64,000 bases of DNA, taken from assembly GCF_018139145.2 (NCBI RefSeq), contig NC_059477.1, positions 42,221,502-42,285,501 on the forward strand, in the 5' to 3' direction. Source of the DNA: Gymnogyps californianus. Lineage: Eukaryota > Chordata > Aves > Accipitriformes > Cathartidae. This document shows positions 1 to 11,977 of this stretch, one piece after another. The position numbers and the translations under genes were made by a program. The number at the start of each line of letters is the position of its first letter. The stretch's first letter is position 1. The notes beneath the pieces are model-generated. The model made no database searches and was not told the DNA's origin. It was given only the letters and a program-made list of their open reading frames with translations.

Positions 1-1892
1 CAGGTAAGCCGGGATCCAAGCGCAGCTTTCCACGGCAGGTCCTCACCTCCGAGGGATGGGGGTTAGCGGGGAGCATCACCCCCGGAGGGCAGAACGGCTG
101 GCTTTCGCCTGCCCTTCTTTCTGGTAACTTCTTCCTGTCTCAACGTTGTGGTAACGGGGTGGTCATCCCCTACAGCTCACACACGCACCAAGGTGATCTG
201 TCCTGCCTAGTGCCACGTTGCGCTCGCCTGATTCAGGGCTCTGTGGGCTGAAAGAATTATTTTTAAGCAGGGATTAACTACAGCAGTGCTCGGGCTTCTG
301 GTCATCTCAGCCATCCATAATTTCAGTGTGAAATCAGTAAGTGCTTGATTTCCTTAACCGTTTTTATATAACCTTGAAAGAAGGTGATGTAAGAGCACCT
401 CCTGAGCGATGAAAGACTGGAAGGGACCACTCCCAACATCTGCTCCAAGCAAACGTGACCTGAGCTCCGCTTCCACCAGCCAAGGGACAGAGCAGGACCT
501 GCTTCTGGCATCTCCTCCTTCCACCGGGTACAGCCGGGCAGGACCCCAGCGGAGACTTTGGGATTTCAGCTCCAAAGCATCTGGCTCCCTCTTGTGCTCC
601 CCGTGTTTATGGCAGGAGAAGTCGGATGGGACAAAGTCCGGCTGGTGGAACCCGCTGGGGAAGGTGGCCCCTGCTCATCTCCTCGTGTCCAGCCTGAGAA
701 GCAGACCAGTAGCTGTTAGTCAAGACCTGACCCAATATGGACCATGTCCGTATTCTGGTACCCTTGAGCTTGCCAGGAAATATCAAGCTGTTCCTGGAGC
801 ACGGCTAAGGAAATAGGGTGTGCAGCTCCATACGCACTAGGCACAGCCTGGTGCTTATAGCTTGATCGGGGATGAGTTGTGACTGTCACTCATAGCTTCT
901 ACCTTGGAGAAAATCCACCCTTCTTCTGCGCGATTCGGTCCAAGCGACAGCACTGCCATCTGTACGTACCGCGCTCAGCATGCGATGTGCTTCCTCCTCC
1001 GCAGTGTCAGGAATTTAAGGAGTATGAAATGATTTCACCTGTACAAAGATAATAGAACTTTGTTTTTCCAGTATTTTATACAGCTTTTTTTTTTTCGTGA
1101 AGTACTCCGCGTAGCAGGTCCTGATCCATACTGCTCCTATTACAAAGGTGGTAGCAGTAACGAGCGGGGAAATCCACCTGAAAAATGGCTTTAATGCAAT
1201 GCGCCAGCAGCAGTGGCTGCTGCCATTAGAGGTAGTATTTCTTCTTAACTGAGTTACTTTTAGGAGATTTCTTTAAAGGTCATTAATGGGTGTCAGGAGA
1301 CAAAGGAAAGCTGTGCTAGGTGAAGCAGAAAAAGGGACTTGTTTTCCCACTGATGTTCTGCAACTCTCTACAGCTAAGGAAAAAGTAAGTACAACCAGAC
1401 CAGGCTCTGTCAATTCTGAATTGTTGTGCAGTTTTGACTCAATTTTTCTGTTTTGTTTTGTGCTTTTTTAAAATCATAATTAAAATTAATGATTAATTAT
1501 TTTCTTTTCTCTTAGCCAAGTTCTCTGGTTATCTTCAGGCAGCCTGCTGCAGACATCAGGGAAGACTCCCATCCTCTAACGGTAGGTGAAAATGGTAAAG
1601 TATCTACATGAGATTTCACTATGCTCTTAGTTCAAAAGAGAGGGATGGAAAAGGTCCTTTCATCAGTAACTGCAGCAGATTGAAGGGTAGAAGCCCAAAG
1701 GACAAGAAATGAGTTATTTTGAATTAAATTGGATAGAAGCCACGTATCCTGTAAACACCCACCAGCCACATTAAATGCGAGGGAAGAAGTCACCACAGAA
1801 ATGTTGTGCAATGGTGAAGGAATTTCCCCAGCGTTAGCTTAGCCCTGCTCTACAGCTGCTGTTCTCTTGCACAAGATGTGCAACAAAACAGG

Positions 1893-1926
<34 letters not shown>

Positions 1927-4100
1927 GTGTTTGTTTATGGGAGCCTCCTGAGAGCCGAACCGGAGCCAAGCGAGAGCCTCAGCTCCTCCGGATACACAGA
2001 CTGCTAAATTCATCTCCTCTCTCCTGGTGGGAGTACGTCCCCAGCCGACCCCAGCAGGCTGCAGGTACTGACTCACCAACCACCCTGAGCTCACCCTCGG
2101 CTGATGACTATCGTCTGTTTTCATCTGGGTTTTATTCTTCCGAGCCTCCAGTGTGGCCGGATGAAGACGTAAGCCTAAAAGTTGTCTTAAAAAAAATTTT
2201 TAAAAATGTGTAGGAAAAATAAATAGCGTTACTAGCAGATAACTCATTCTTTAAGTAAGACACAGGGCTCCCAAAAGTAGCAAGTACTCTTCCTTAAGAA
2301 AATGTCATTCTGGCACTGCAATCTTTCAGGAGACGTGACAGGTCTTTTGTCGTACGTGCTTTTTTAACAGATGCACAGTGAAAGTTTCAATGCAACTTAA
2401 AGGTGGCAGAGGCAGTTTTGATGACAATTAAACCTGCAGGAAGGGCTTTTTTCCTCCTTCTTGCAGGAATTGAATACATCTTTTACATTGCATAATTAGA
2501 TGCGCAGGTCCAATGGGGAGTAAAGGAGGCTTTGTCCTCCCTTTGCCACACCAGAGCAGCGCTTTGTGTCAGCGATGGCGAAAGGACCCCAGTAAATCAT
2601 TCTTCCTCCATCCGCCTCCCCGTTCCCTCCGGTCAACAAGGAGATTGCTTTTGCCTCCAAATTGTGTATTTTCCTGCTAAGGGATGTCGAATTATCTCTC
2701 GAATCCTCAGGTTTTCAGGCGACAGAAAATGGTGTTTACCCCACTGACAGTAGTGGGGTGCTGCCAGGAAATGGGCTCAGATTCTGCCGCTATTTGTGAC
2801 CTTTTTTATTATTTTTTGATTTTTTAGGCTTTGTCAGTAGGAGTTGTGCCTTAAGTCAAAAGTAGGCTTTGTATTTTTACAATGTGAACTGTTATGTATT
2901 CCCTTCTGGTGAAGGGCAGCAAGCGTCGGCACAGCAATAAGGACAAATATTTTGCTGAGGTCCCATGAGCAAATTCTCTATTCAAATTAGAAGTGCAAAC
3001 TTGACGCTGAGAATACTGAGTCAGCAGCGATGGTTTAGATCTAGGAATAACATCTGATACGCTTTCCCAGATATCTTCCAATATACACAAATACTAAACG
3101 CCTTTGTCAAGTGGAGTTTCACAGACACAGCAGTGCTTTGCTTGCCATAAAAATAACTGTGAGAATGAGAGCTGGCAAGTCTCTCACCAGACCTAATACT
3201 GATTTGTTTTGTTGTATTTGTTTAAGTATTCATGGTAACGACAAAATTGGACTTTCTTTTTTTGCTAAACATCTATTGTTTTCCATCGCATCTGCATCGT
3301 GAAGGAAGGAACAAATACATGTTTCACTCATGATGTTATTCTGCTGCAATGCTGTTTATATTTTACAGCAAACACCAGTCTATCCTGGTGGATCACAGCT
3401 TTTTTCCCTGCTACAGAAAGGAGGTTCCTCTGTGGGGTTAAATCTTAGAGTAGCTCAGTCAGTCACAGGCCATACATGCCACAGCCTCTCTACTATCGCT
3501 AGTAAAGGCCCTGTGCTGCCCTGCCCTTGCACAGCTACAAGGAACCATCAAAGGTGACAAAGTCGGGGTGTTTCTGACCAATGCCGCTGCAAATCCAACA
3601 TGAAAAAGTAGCCCCGGAAAGCCTGGAGCATAACAATAGCTACTATTTACTAATCCACCCCGGACCCAGATCCCTATTTACTAGGCACTCCATAAACAAA
3701 ACAACCAACGCAAAGCTCTTTTTGTCTAAAGAAATGACATCCTCGGTATGAGACCAGAGCGAGCAGATGGGAGAGCACCGGGAGACAATGAGACAATGCT
3801 GGCTGGCGGGGGAGAAACGGCCCCAGCGCTCGGCAGCCGAGCACTGCCAAGGACACGGTGGCAAAGGAGCGTTTGACGAGCACATCAGAAGAGGAGCTGT
3901 TACAACTGAACCAGGATTCACAATAAAATTTTATTCAACTGTGATGTTTTCAAGATTTTAAGTTTTTTGACTGAAAATCGTTCAGTAAAAACGATTTGCT
4001 TGCCAGGCAGCGAGACCTGCATGACACCTGTACCAGTGCTGCAAACTGTTCCGTGGTCAAACTCGACTCAAAAAGCAACGCTCAGCCAGCAGTAACCAGT
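1..4100. other. Gene-free flank downstream of RBM43
   Basis: I see no exon with conserved coding content here. The open frames are short and mutually overlapping, resemble no family I know and lack convincing splice signals. The stretch contains a TG microsatellite at 1896-1923 and poly-T runs. The first nine bases read CAGGTAAGC, a perfect splice-donor match, but no coding exon can be tied to it. Mammalian synteny would place RND3 far to the left of RBM43, so a non-coding flank is expected. Confidence 0.6.
1896..1923. repeat. (GT)n microsatellite
   Basis: Fourteen uninterrupted GT dinucleotides, read directly from the sequence. They lie in the gene-free left flank. Confidence 0.95.
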
Positions 4101-4152
4101 CAGGATTCAAACTAACACCAGTGCCACTGGTTTACCAGTCTAGCCCTAAACA

Positions 4153-5737
4153 TTTATTGAAGCGAAGAGGAAATACTAATGCTGTGAATCAGAAAAAAAC
4201 TGAGGCTCTTCAGAAAAGAGAAGGGAAGACCAATCCGGACACTAGAAAAGAGCACTAATTTCATTAAAGGATTATCCTTCACAGAGGATTTTCTCTTTTA
4301 CAAGGTTGAAAAACTTCCTATCTTTGCTTAAGCTCTACGAGGAGTACCCAAAACAGGCCAGCGCTGGAGAGCTGGCTGCGCTCCGCAGGGAGCAGAAGGG
4401 GGCTCTCCCTGACTTGGGCATCCATCTTCAGCCCCATCTCCGACCCCTTGGTGAATCTACCAGCTACAGGGGACTTGGAAGAGATTAAGCCTTTAAATAC
4501 AACTCCCCCCCTTCCAATTCAGCAAAGTACTTAAGCTCAGCATCTTCCCACTTTGACAGTCTATTTTAATACACAGCATTGGCACTAGTTTAACAACTTT
4601 CTTTCATTGGCACAATTGCAATGGATAATCAGTCATGACAAGAAAAGGCCTAAAGCATTTCTTAGGCTTTAGGTTTGGGCTTCCGACCAAAAGTCTGGGG
4701 GTTGGTTAAAAGAACATGGACACGATATTTTGTACAACTAATTTCTTTAATGGGATAAAAACTTAAAACTTTTCCTGACATAAGACAAAAGAGCCGGTGC
4801 TCTGTATGTTTTGACAAAGTACTCTGAACGCACTGATATTACAAAATAAAAGTTATTTTCTAAATTGGTTTTATAAAAAGCCTAAATTAGGATGGATATG
4901 TGGACCCTTGCAATGGATATAGAAACAGATTTGCATAAACAGAACCTGATTCAAAAGTCTAAATGCTCCAAGATTTTCACATCAAAACTTTGTATATACT
5001 TTCATGTCTAAATAACATGCTGTCAAGGGATGCTGCAGGTGCCGTCACAGCTGGAAAAAGAAACATTATTGCTCTTGTGAAAACAAACTCGCCTATTTTC
5101 TACTGTCAAGAACTTCCAATGCCATCTTCTAAGGTCTTTCTCAGGACATGACAAGCCTGTAAATTTTATAAGCATTCCATCCCCTCAAATGTCAAAGCTC
5201 TACCTTCTTCGTGCATCTCAATGACGAGAACTTCCTCCTGCAGATACGGGCAACAGAAAAAGGCCACCATTCCCGTTTTCAGTGGTCATCTCCTTGCACA
5301 GAGAAACATAACTCAACTTCGATGCAGTATTTCACATCAGGTTGGCTCGCCCAGCTTTGTCAGTCTGACTTCTTATGCTAATGAGAACTCTTTAAAAAAT
5401 TCTCTTCTCTCATCATATGCTCCCTGACAGCAAGACAGAATGAGTGTGCTTGTGCCCAAAATGCAGCTAACAAAAGGAAAAAGGTGGCCGTGTCTGGACA
5501 GGAGAGGCCTAATTTCTTCAGACTCTAAGCTCACGAGAGATACCGAGATAATTCGTTTCCTGTTCTGAACTTCATTTGGTATTTGGGGGGAATGGGTTTG
5601 TTCACCCTCACGTGCAGCCTTCCCAGCCTGTGAGCGGGAGAAATGTGACAGATCTGCAGCGACACGGAGGTGCGCAGGTTGCACCAGTACAGCCGGTATG
5701 AGAAGCACAACGTGTAAACAACATGAACACTAACTTT
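4153..5737 (-). other. RBM43: Probable RBM43 3' UTR
   Basis: The region lies immediately downstream of the RBM43 stop codon on the minus strand. Minus-strand AATAAA signals (TTTATT on plus) occur at 4153-4158 and 3930-3935, either of which could end the transcript. No other gene is visible. The extent is inference only; RNA 3'-end data would fix it. Confidence 0.35.
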
Positions 5738-6481
5738 CTACCTGGTTTGAGACAGGCTCTGAATCTTGTTGCTCACAACCTTTGTAAATTCAAAAACCTC
5801 AGAAGAATCTCCTATAACATCAATGTGAGTATCATAAGGAATGATCAAAACATAAGGGTAATGGGGTTTTAGACTTTCACACGCCCATTTATATCTCTGC
5901 TTTTCATCTCCGGTGTGCTCCTCAAAGTAGATCCTTTCTTTACGTAAAGCGTTATGGAGTTTTATAGACTGATTTTCAATTTTCTCTTTGACTCTTAATA
6001 CCTGTCCAGCATCAGACCTACTTCCAGCATTCTTAATATATACCGTAGTTATATCACCATCAGTGACGTCAGAAATTACAACATTATCATTTACTAGGAA
6101 TGTCCTGGGAAAAAAGCACTTCATGTAGTAATATATATCTGTGTCAAGAACAACCACTTGTTTTTCCCCATCTGCATCACGAATGAAATTACTCGTCTCC
6201 GTGGTAAGTCTGTGTTGCTGTAGCCTCCTCCTTGGTCTCTGATGGGACTTACTTTCTTCTCTTTTGCCCTTCTCTGAAAGGGATTTTGCTTTTAGTAAGA
6301 GAAAGTCTCTTAGCAATTTGATTGCTGGAAATGACCCTTGAACAGAAATATGCCCATTGGATTGCAAAGGACCAAAGCTCAAAGCTGTGCTCTTCTTTTT
6401 AATTTCTTGTATCAGATCTTCTAAAACAAATTGATCTTTGAAAACAGACATATTGAGGACAGATGTGACAGAGCTGAAGAC
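5738..6481 (-). CDS. RBM43: RBM43 coding exon 4 and stop
   Basis: The acceptor AATTCTAG opens this exon, which starts VFSSVTSVLNMSVFKDQF, closely resembling the human junction sequence, and runs 248 codons to the stop at 5738-5740. It encodes the whole conserved C-terminal region as one exon. Confidence 0.93.
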   Translation of the reverse strand, partial: VFSSVTSVLNMSVFKDQFVLEDLIQEIKKKSTALSFGPLQSNGHISVQGSFPAIKLLRDFLLLKAKSLSEKGKREESKSHQRPRRRLQQHRLTTETSNFIRDADGEKQVVVLDTDIYYYMKCFFPRTFLVNDNVVISDVTDGDITTVYIKNAGSRSDAGQVLRVKEKIENQSIKLHNALRKERIYFEEHTGDEKQRYKWACESLKPHYPYVLIIPYDTHIDVIGDSSEVFEFTKVVSNKIQSLSQTR

Positions 6482-9400
6482 CTAGAATTTTGAATTGGAG
6501 AAGTTAAGTAATGGTTAACATAGCAATGGAAGTACAACTAGATAAATTATGAATGAGCTTACGTTTTCACAGTAACGGGTCACTTTCAGCGGATAGTATC
6601 TGGACAACCTCTTGTCTTCTAGTCGATGTTCATCCTTCTTTAGAACACTCTCTACAACTACAGAGAAAGCCAGATTCACTTGTTGAGCAGTGATAACGCG
6701 TCATTGCCAGTCTGATGGTGGAACACCTCACGGGTGTTTTTCTCTTGACGCTTTCCGTAACAATTTCCCATACATACACGCAGGCAATTCAATATTCTTG
6801 CCTAGTATTTTATGTATTAGTCGAAATTGTTCAGAGAGAGACAGAAGCCTTTCTTCTCAGAACATTAATTGGCAGAGATTTATTCTCAAAGGCCTGACTA
6901 CAAAAATCGTATCTGTTATGCATGGTATAAATTCATTCCTAAAAACAAACATAACAAAATGCTTTGCACAAAGCCTGTTGAGAGTCATGACTTCAATGAA
7001 CAGAAATAAAATCCTAAAACTTTGACTAAAAGAGAGGTGTTAGTCTCCCGGTTCTATAAAATCCTAGTACCAGCAAACAATTTAAAATCATTTGGTCTAG
7101 GGTTAACATTCTAGGGCTAATTCTTTGGGGGACGGCTGTATTTACTATAGTACATTAATCTGAATACCTTCTTGATCTTCAAAAGTTACATATGCAACTC
7201 CTTTTTTCCTTGTTGGATACATTACTTCTTCCACATCTCCACCGTTATTCTTCGACATTTGGAAATGAATCATCAGTATGTCAGTCATGACATCATTGTG
7301 CAGAAGGCCATCTGGAACACCAGCGATGACAACTGTCCTTGCTGATTTAGCAGCTTGTCCTGTTGCCTGCGCACAGAGACATGGCACGCTGTAAACGCAA
7401 GGAGTACCGGTGACCTCCCGTAGAGGTTACCCAGATTCACCCCGATCGCTGAAGTGACTCCCCTTCCTTTTGCACAGACAACATGCGCATTTAGTAGGTA
7501 ATTAAGATGACTGCTGAATCAGATTTCAGTGAATGCCAGACGCCCTCAGGCACCTTTACATTAAAAATGGCAGTAAAAAATGGCCTGACTCTTAAGTGTA
7601 ATTTACACCCTCTCAGTATCTTCTTTTCTTAGAGCAGTAAAAATTAGAACTAAACTTAACAGTTTCTCAAATGAAAGGCCCAGTGTCACACTGATAAGGT
7701 TGTTTCCTCCGATTCCAATATTCAAAATCTGAAGAGAATGAAAAGTTTTAATTGCATGTACTGTTCAGTGAGGACTGTCTTTTCAGAGTGGAAGGGTCAG
7801 ATTCAGACTGTCCTTACTTGTTAAAATCATGAGAGCTGGGATCCAGGGTTGTGCTCTGACTCATCTCTCTCCACTTATTAAATGGATAACCTTGTTCAAT
7901 TGGAGGAACATAATCCCAGTCATCTGAGACTCGCCGTGTGTAAAACAACTAACTACACACAACTTCCATCAGAGCCAAACCTCCCAATGCTGCAAACATG
8001 AAACCCATCCTAAATAGGATTTGCATCCATGTCTTGTTAAGAAAAGCATATTTTCTTTCCATTCTTGTTACACAGACATAAACACTAATATTTCACTGGG
8101 AATATCACGGCAAAATTACTGTATATGGTGGAACACTGAGTAAATTTTGTAACAGTCCATTGACTTTTTGGAAGAAAGAAAATAATTTAGTATGTCTGCA
8201 TGACAGCGTTCACAGGAATGAACTGTCAATAACTTCAGAGCGGCTGCACTCGAGGTCAGTCACTCCATCTAAATTCTTTTAGACTTCTCTTACAAAGTTT
8301 CTTCTGGACCTGGGCTGCATAAAACATTAGGGCCAGCACAGCAGTTACAAAGCCTGCAGAATGTGCCGCCGGGGGCGAATGCTTCGTTGACGTGCGTCGA
8401 AAGCCTTGTGGACCACCACCACAGTGTTTCTGAAGGGAGTGAGGAGACAGATTCAATGAGACTGTGCAACCATGCAAGCTTTTAATTCATAAAGACTTGA
8501 GGCCTTTTTTTATCACCCATCAAATTTAAAGAGCCAGGAGCTTTAATTATATTAGGCAATTATTTTGGTGGTAACGTTCGTGTGAAAGCAAGTTTCTGCA
8601 CTAATGAGACAACACGAAGAGAATATAAACAGGGTGCTTCCAAGCCTGACGGAGCTTTATGCAGGATTTTCTCACGCTTCACACAGCCGATGCAGCCCGT
8701 GCGCGAGCGGGAGCACTCAGCTGCCAGACAGCATCTCGCACCTTGCCAGCTGGTATTTTGGAGCGACACTCATGCCTACTATTCGGGTTAGGGGGGAAAA
8801 AAAAAACCATGAACATACAGTTCGTTTGTGCTGAATCACTTCTAAGACGCGTGTGTGTTCAGCGGCTGTTGCTAGACAGAAACGTGGAGCTGCGGAAAGT
8901 GCCGCAGCAGCATGGGCGGGTGGATAAGGGAGAGGAGCACTGCAACGCTGGTCACCGGTGACCGCAAGGTCCTGCGCACAGCCAGGCCGCGCGTTTCTTG
9001 GCAAATCTGCTACACGGATCAACGCTGACAAGAGAGGGGCTATGAAGACTTACCCATAGACCTCATCGGTTCTCACTGTTATTAAAAAGACTGGAATATT
9101 AGTACTAGTGAGAGGGAAATCAGACCTGTTGCCACCACTAACTAACCGGAGGGCCAGGACAGCAGGTCGCAGCAGACCGCGCTGCTGTCTGAGCAGCAAG
9201 TATTTCTTCAGTGCGGGAACCAAGCGAGGGCCGGCCGGCCACGATTCACTCGTTTTGTTCACGTCGCCGTTATTTTTAACCCTCTGAGGCTTTTAACAAG
9301 CGGTGCAGGAGCAGGCCGCCCTTCCCACCCCGCCTGGCGGGACCAACCCGCAGGCCCGGGAAGCGCCGCTGTGAGGGGGCTGCGGAGGCGGGAGCGGGCC

Positions 9401-9576
9401 CGCGGGAAGGCCGGGCTCTCCCCCGGCCTCACGGCAGCACCCCGGCTCTTCCCTGAAACCTCCCGGCGGGCACCGGCCCTTCCTCTCGGAAGGACGCTGC
9501 CTCCCGCGGCCCCGACCCCACCCGGGACGGCGACGCTGCCCTCACGGCCCTGCCCGCCGCCGCAGGCACTTGCCAT
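5738..9576 (-). CDS. RBM43: RBM43, RNA-binding motif protein 43 (complete, four coding exons)
   Basis: The proposed coding parts on the minus strand are 9576-9546, 7359-7168, 6657-6563 and 6481-5738, joined in frame to give 353 residues; as I recall, human RBM43 has 357. The start ATG at 9576-9574 sits in a strong context (GGCCATGG) inside a CpG island. Residues about 18-95 form one RRM. An RNP2-like strand (TVVIAGVP) and an RNP1-like strand (KGVAYVTFED) flank a GGDVEEVMYPTR segment very like the mammalian protein. The C-terminal two thirds (DQFVLEDLIQEIKKK onward, with LVLDTD-like VVLDTDIYYYMK) aligns along its length with the conserved RBM43 tail and contains no domain I can name. The molecular role is poorly defined; RNA binding is inferred from the RRM. 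An ISRE-like motif about 155 bp upstream of the ATG suggests interferon control. The least certain junction is coding exon 1 to exon 2, where tandem acceptors exist. Confidence 0.88.
6563..6657 (-). CDS. RBM43: RBM43 coding exon 3
   Basis: A 95-bp exon from TTTCTCTGTAG|TT to AAC|GTAAGC. It encodes VVESVLKKDEHRLEDKRLSR and then YYPLKVTRYCEN, finishing the RRM. The phases (1 in, 0 out) match both neighbours. It had no long open frame of its own and was recovered from splice signals. Confidence 0.88.
7168..7359 (-). CDS. RBM43: RBM43 coding exon 2 (RRM)
   Basis: Encodes the bulk of the RRM, from QAAKSARTVVIAG to VAYVTFEDQE, and ends in phase 1 at G|GTATTC. Two acceptor AGs occur seven bases apart: GCGCAG (exon would start at 7366) and GCAACAG (exon starts at 7359). 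Only the 7359 choice keeps frame with the proposed exon 1 donor; the 7366 choice would need a phase-0 upstream exon. Confidence 0.85.
9546..9576 (-). CDS. RBM43: RBM43 coding exon 1
   Basis: Encodes MASACGGGQG plus one base of the next codon. The donor is C|GTGAGG (phase 1). The start Met-Ala-Ser matches the remembered human N-terminus. It is GC-rich CpG-island sequence, so the exon rests on the ATG context, the donor and phase compatibility rather than strong conservation. Confidence 0.55.
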
Positions 9577-9728
9577 GGCCGTCGCTCCGCCGAGGTGGGG
9601 CTTCCGCCGGCGTCCGGGGTAGCGGGCGAAAGGCGGCTGCCTCTCGAGCAAGCGCCCGTCCCGGCACCTCCGCCGCGGGGACACTCGGCGAGGAGCCGGA
9701 GGGCTCGGCCTGCCCCGGGCCCGGCGGC

Positions 9729-9745
9729 GAAACTGAAAGAGAAAC
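9729..9745 (+). promoter_or_regulatory. ISRE-like interferon response element (RBM43 promoter)
   Basis: Reads GAAACTGAAAGAGAAAC, two overlapping exact matches to the IRF/ISGF3 core GAAANNGAAA. It lies about 155 bp upstream of the RBM43 ATG in an otherwise GC-rich island, where such an A-rich string stands out. Function is inferred. Confidence 0.7.
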
Positions 9746-10902
9746 GGCGGCCCTTGCGTTCCGGGAGCCCGGCGGGGGGGGGGGCCCTCCTCCGCGCCGC
9801 CTCCCGCCGGCCTCTCACCGCCGGCCCCGCCGTGGGGAAGCTGGGGAAGCAGCAATACCTCCATTTTCACAGTTAGCGGCAGGAACCCCCGGTATCCAGC
9901 GACGCTGCCTCGCAAGGCAACGTATCCGGGCTGGCCTGCGTATCTGGTCTTGCTGGTCTTTCTCCCTTCAGCTGCTGATAGCTCCTTCAGTGTGTCGCCT
10001 CAGTGGAGGGCTGTACAGGCCAGCTCCACGCGTGGCAAGGCACGGACACGGACACAGACATGGCGACCCAAAGGGCATATCGAACTTGTACAGCTACCCT
10101 GGCACCCGCAGGGTCCCAGGCCAGGGCTGACTGACTCGACGCTGAGGTTTGGCTCGTGGTGGAAGCTGCAGCTATGAAAATGTAAACGTACTGGCATGTA
10201 GTACGGGTATAAAAAAAGGCACAGCTCTTTCTTCAAACTTCCAGTCAAAGACAACTTCACTCCAGTAGGTAGAAGAAAGGATATTGGCATTTATAGAAAC
10301 ATCACCTGAATTCTGCATTCTTGTTTTTCATCATTAAAAGTTTTCCAGCCTTTATGTGGCACCACTATTGCTTTAAAACTTAAACAGTACAATCAATTCC
10401 TCAGAGAGAAAACCGAGACATTTACAGATTGTCTTAAAATGTTACTTAAAATCTCATCTTGATTTTATGTACTTAAAACCTGTAGCTTCTCACTACTCGC
10501 ACACACTGTGATACCTTATGACAATTTTACACTTCTTTTTTAAGTATTTACTTCAGTGAGGTACAGTTAAAATTCATGACATATTTTACCTTCATCAGGT
10601 TTTTCCCCCCTTTCTTTTTAAGGCATCTGCTCTTATCAACATTTTAAGACTGTTACATGCAAAAATATGCAATCTCCATAAATACTCCAGTACTACTACT
10701 TTTTTTTTATTATTTCATAATTGTCAGGTAATCAATCCATGCCTTTGCATGCATTAAACAGTAAGAGGTGCTACAGTCACATGTATCTCACCCAACAGTA
10801 AATTCAAAATCAACTGTGGTGCTAGCAGCCTTTTAGTTTCCCATATTCAACTCTATCCCTTGCCTACTAACAGTTTCTCTAGAATAATAATACCTGAGGC
10901 AT

Positions 10903-11977
10903 TGTGGTGGGGTGACCCTGGCTGGAGGCCAGGTGCCCACCCAAGCCGCTCCGTCACTCCCCTCCTCAGCTGGACAGGGGAGAGAAAATAGAATGAAAGG
11001 CTCGTGGGTCGAGATAAGGACAGGGAGAGATCACTCAGCAATCACCGTCACGGGCAAAACAGGCTCGACTTGGGGAAATTAGTTTAATTTATTACCAGTC
11101 AAATCAGAGTAGGATAATGAGAAATAAAACCAAATCTTAAAAACCCCTTCCCCCCACCCCTCCCTTCTTCCCGGGCTTAACTTCACTCCTGATTTTCTCT
11201 ACCTCCTCCCCCCGAGCGGCGCAGGGGGACAGGGAACAGGGGCTGCGGTCAGTTCATCACACGTTGTCTCTGCCGCTCCTTCCTCCTCAGGGGGAGGGCT
11301 CCTCACACTCTTCCTCTGCTCCAGCGTGGGGTCCCTCCCACGGGGTGCAGTCCTTCAGGAACAGACTGCTCCAGCGTGGGTCCCCCGCGGGGTCACAAGC
11401 CCTGCCAGCAAACCTGCTCCAGCCTGGGCTCCTCTCTCCACGGGTCCGCAGCTCCTGCCAGGAGCCTGCTCCAGCGTGGGCTTCTCATGGGGTCACAGCC
11501 TCCTTCGGGCATCCCCCTGCTCCGGCGTGGGGTCCTCCATGGGCTGCAGGTGGATATCTGCTCCCCCGTGGACCTCCATGGGCTGCAGGGGGACAGCCTG
11601 CCTCACCATGGTCTTCATCACCGCGGGCTGCAGGGGAATCTCTGCTCCGGCGCATGGAGCACGTCCTCCCCGTGTCCCGGTTTCAAACACCTTCTCCACT
11701 GACCTCGGTGTCTGCAGAGTTGTTTCTCTCATATACTCTCACTCCTCTCTCCGGCTGCAATTGCTGCAGCGCAGTAACTTTTTCCCTTTCTTAAACCTGT
11801 TACCCCAGAGGCACTACCACTGTCGCTGATGGGCTCAGCCTTGGCCAGCAGCGGGTCCGTCTTGGAGCCGGCTGGCATTGGCTCTGTCGGACACAGGGGA
11901 AGCTTCTGGCAGCTTCTCACAGAAGCCACCCCTGTAGCCCCCCTGCTACCAAAACCTTGCCACGCAAACCCAATACA
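10903..11977 (-). mobile_element. Solo LTR of an endogenous retrovirus (ERVL-like avian family)
   Basis: A 1,075-bp element bounded by TG...CA in the reading used here. The flanking five-base repeats GGCAT (10898-10902) and GGTAT (11978-11982) differ by one transition, as expected for an aged target-site duplication. A minus-strand AATAAA at 11088-11093 and overall similarity to LTRs I know from neoavian birds suggest minus orientation. There is no internal gag/pol/env sequence, so this is a recombined solo LTR. It contains a diverged internal tandem repeat. It lies upstream of the RBM43 promoter in the same orientation. The family name is not certain. Confidence 0.82.
11317..11650. repeat. 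Diverged tandem repeat inside the LTR (about 6 units of 42-52 bp)
   Basis: Units begin CTGCTCC(A/G)GC(G)TGGG and continue through CAC/ATGGG and CTGCAG- or GTCACA-type segments. They start near 11318, 11368, 11417, 11468, 11517 and 11558. Units vary in length and sequence. All open frames through this block on either strand are by-products of the repeat. Confidence 0.7.

Larger units (their letters stand above)
9300..9870 (-). promoter_or_regulatory. RBM43: CpG-island promoter of RBM43
   Basis: A block dense in CpG and GC, with a long G run near 9773-9786. It spans the proposed first coding exon. An ISRE-like element lies inside it at 9729-9745. The transcription start cannot be placed from sequence. 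Confidence 0.7.

Noticed and set aside
7830..7990. Possible MIR-like SINE in RBM43 intron 1
   Set aside because: A few phrases recall the MIR core, but the match is too weak to support by eye.
9259..10130. Long GC-rich open frames on both strands around the RBM43 start
   Set aside because: CpG islands have few stop codons; the frames overlap each other and show Pro/Arg/Ala/Gly bias. Only the short ATG exon with a donor is kept.
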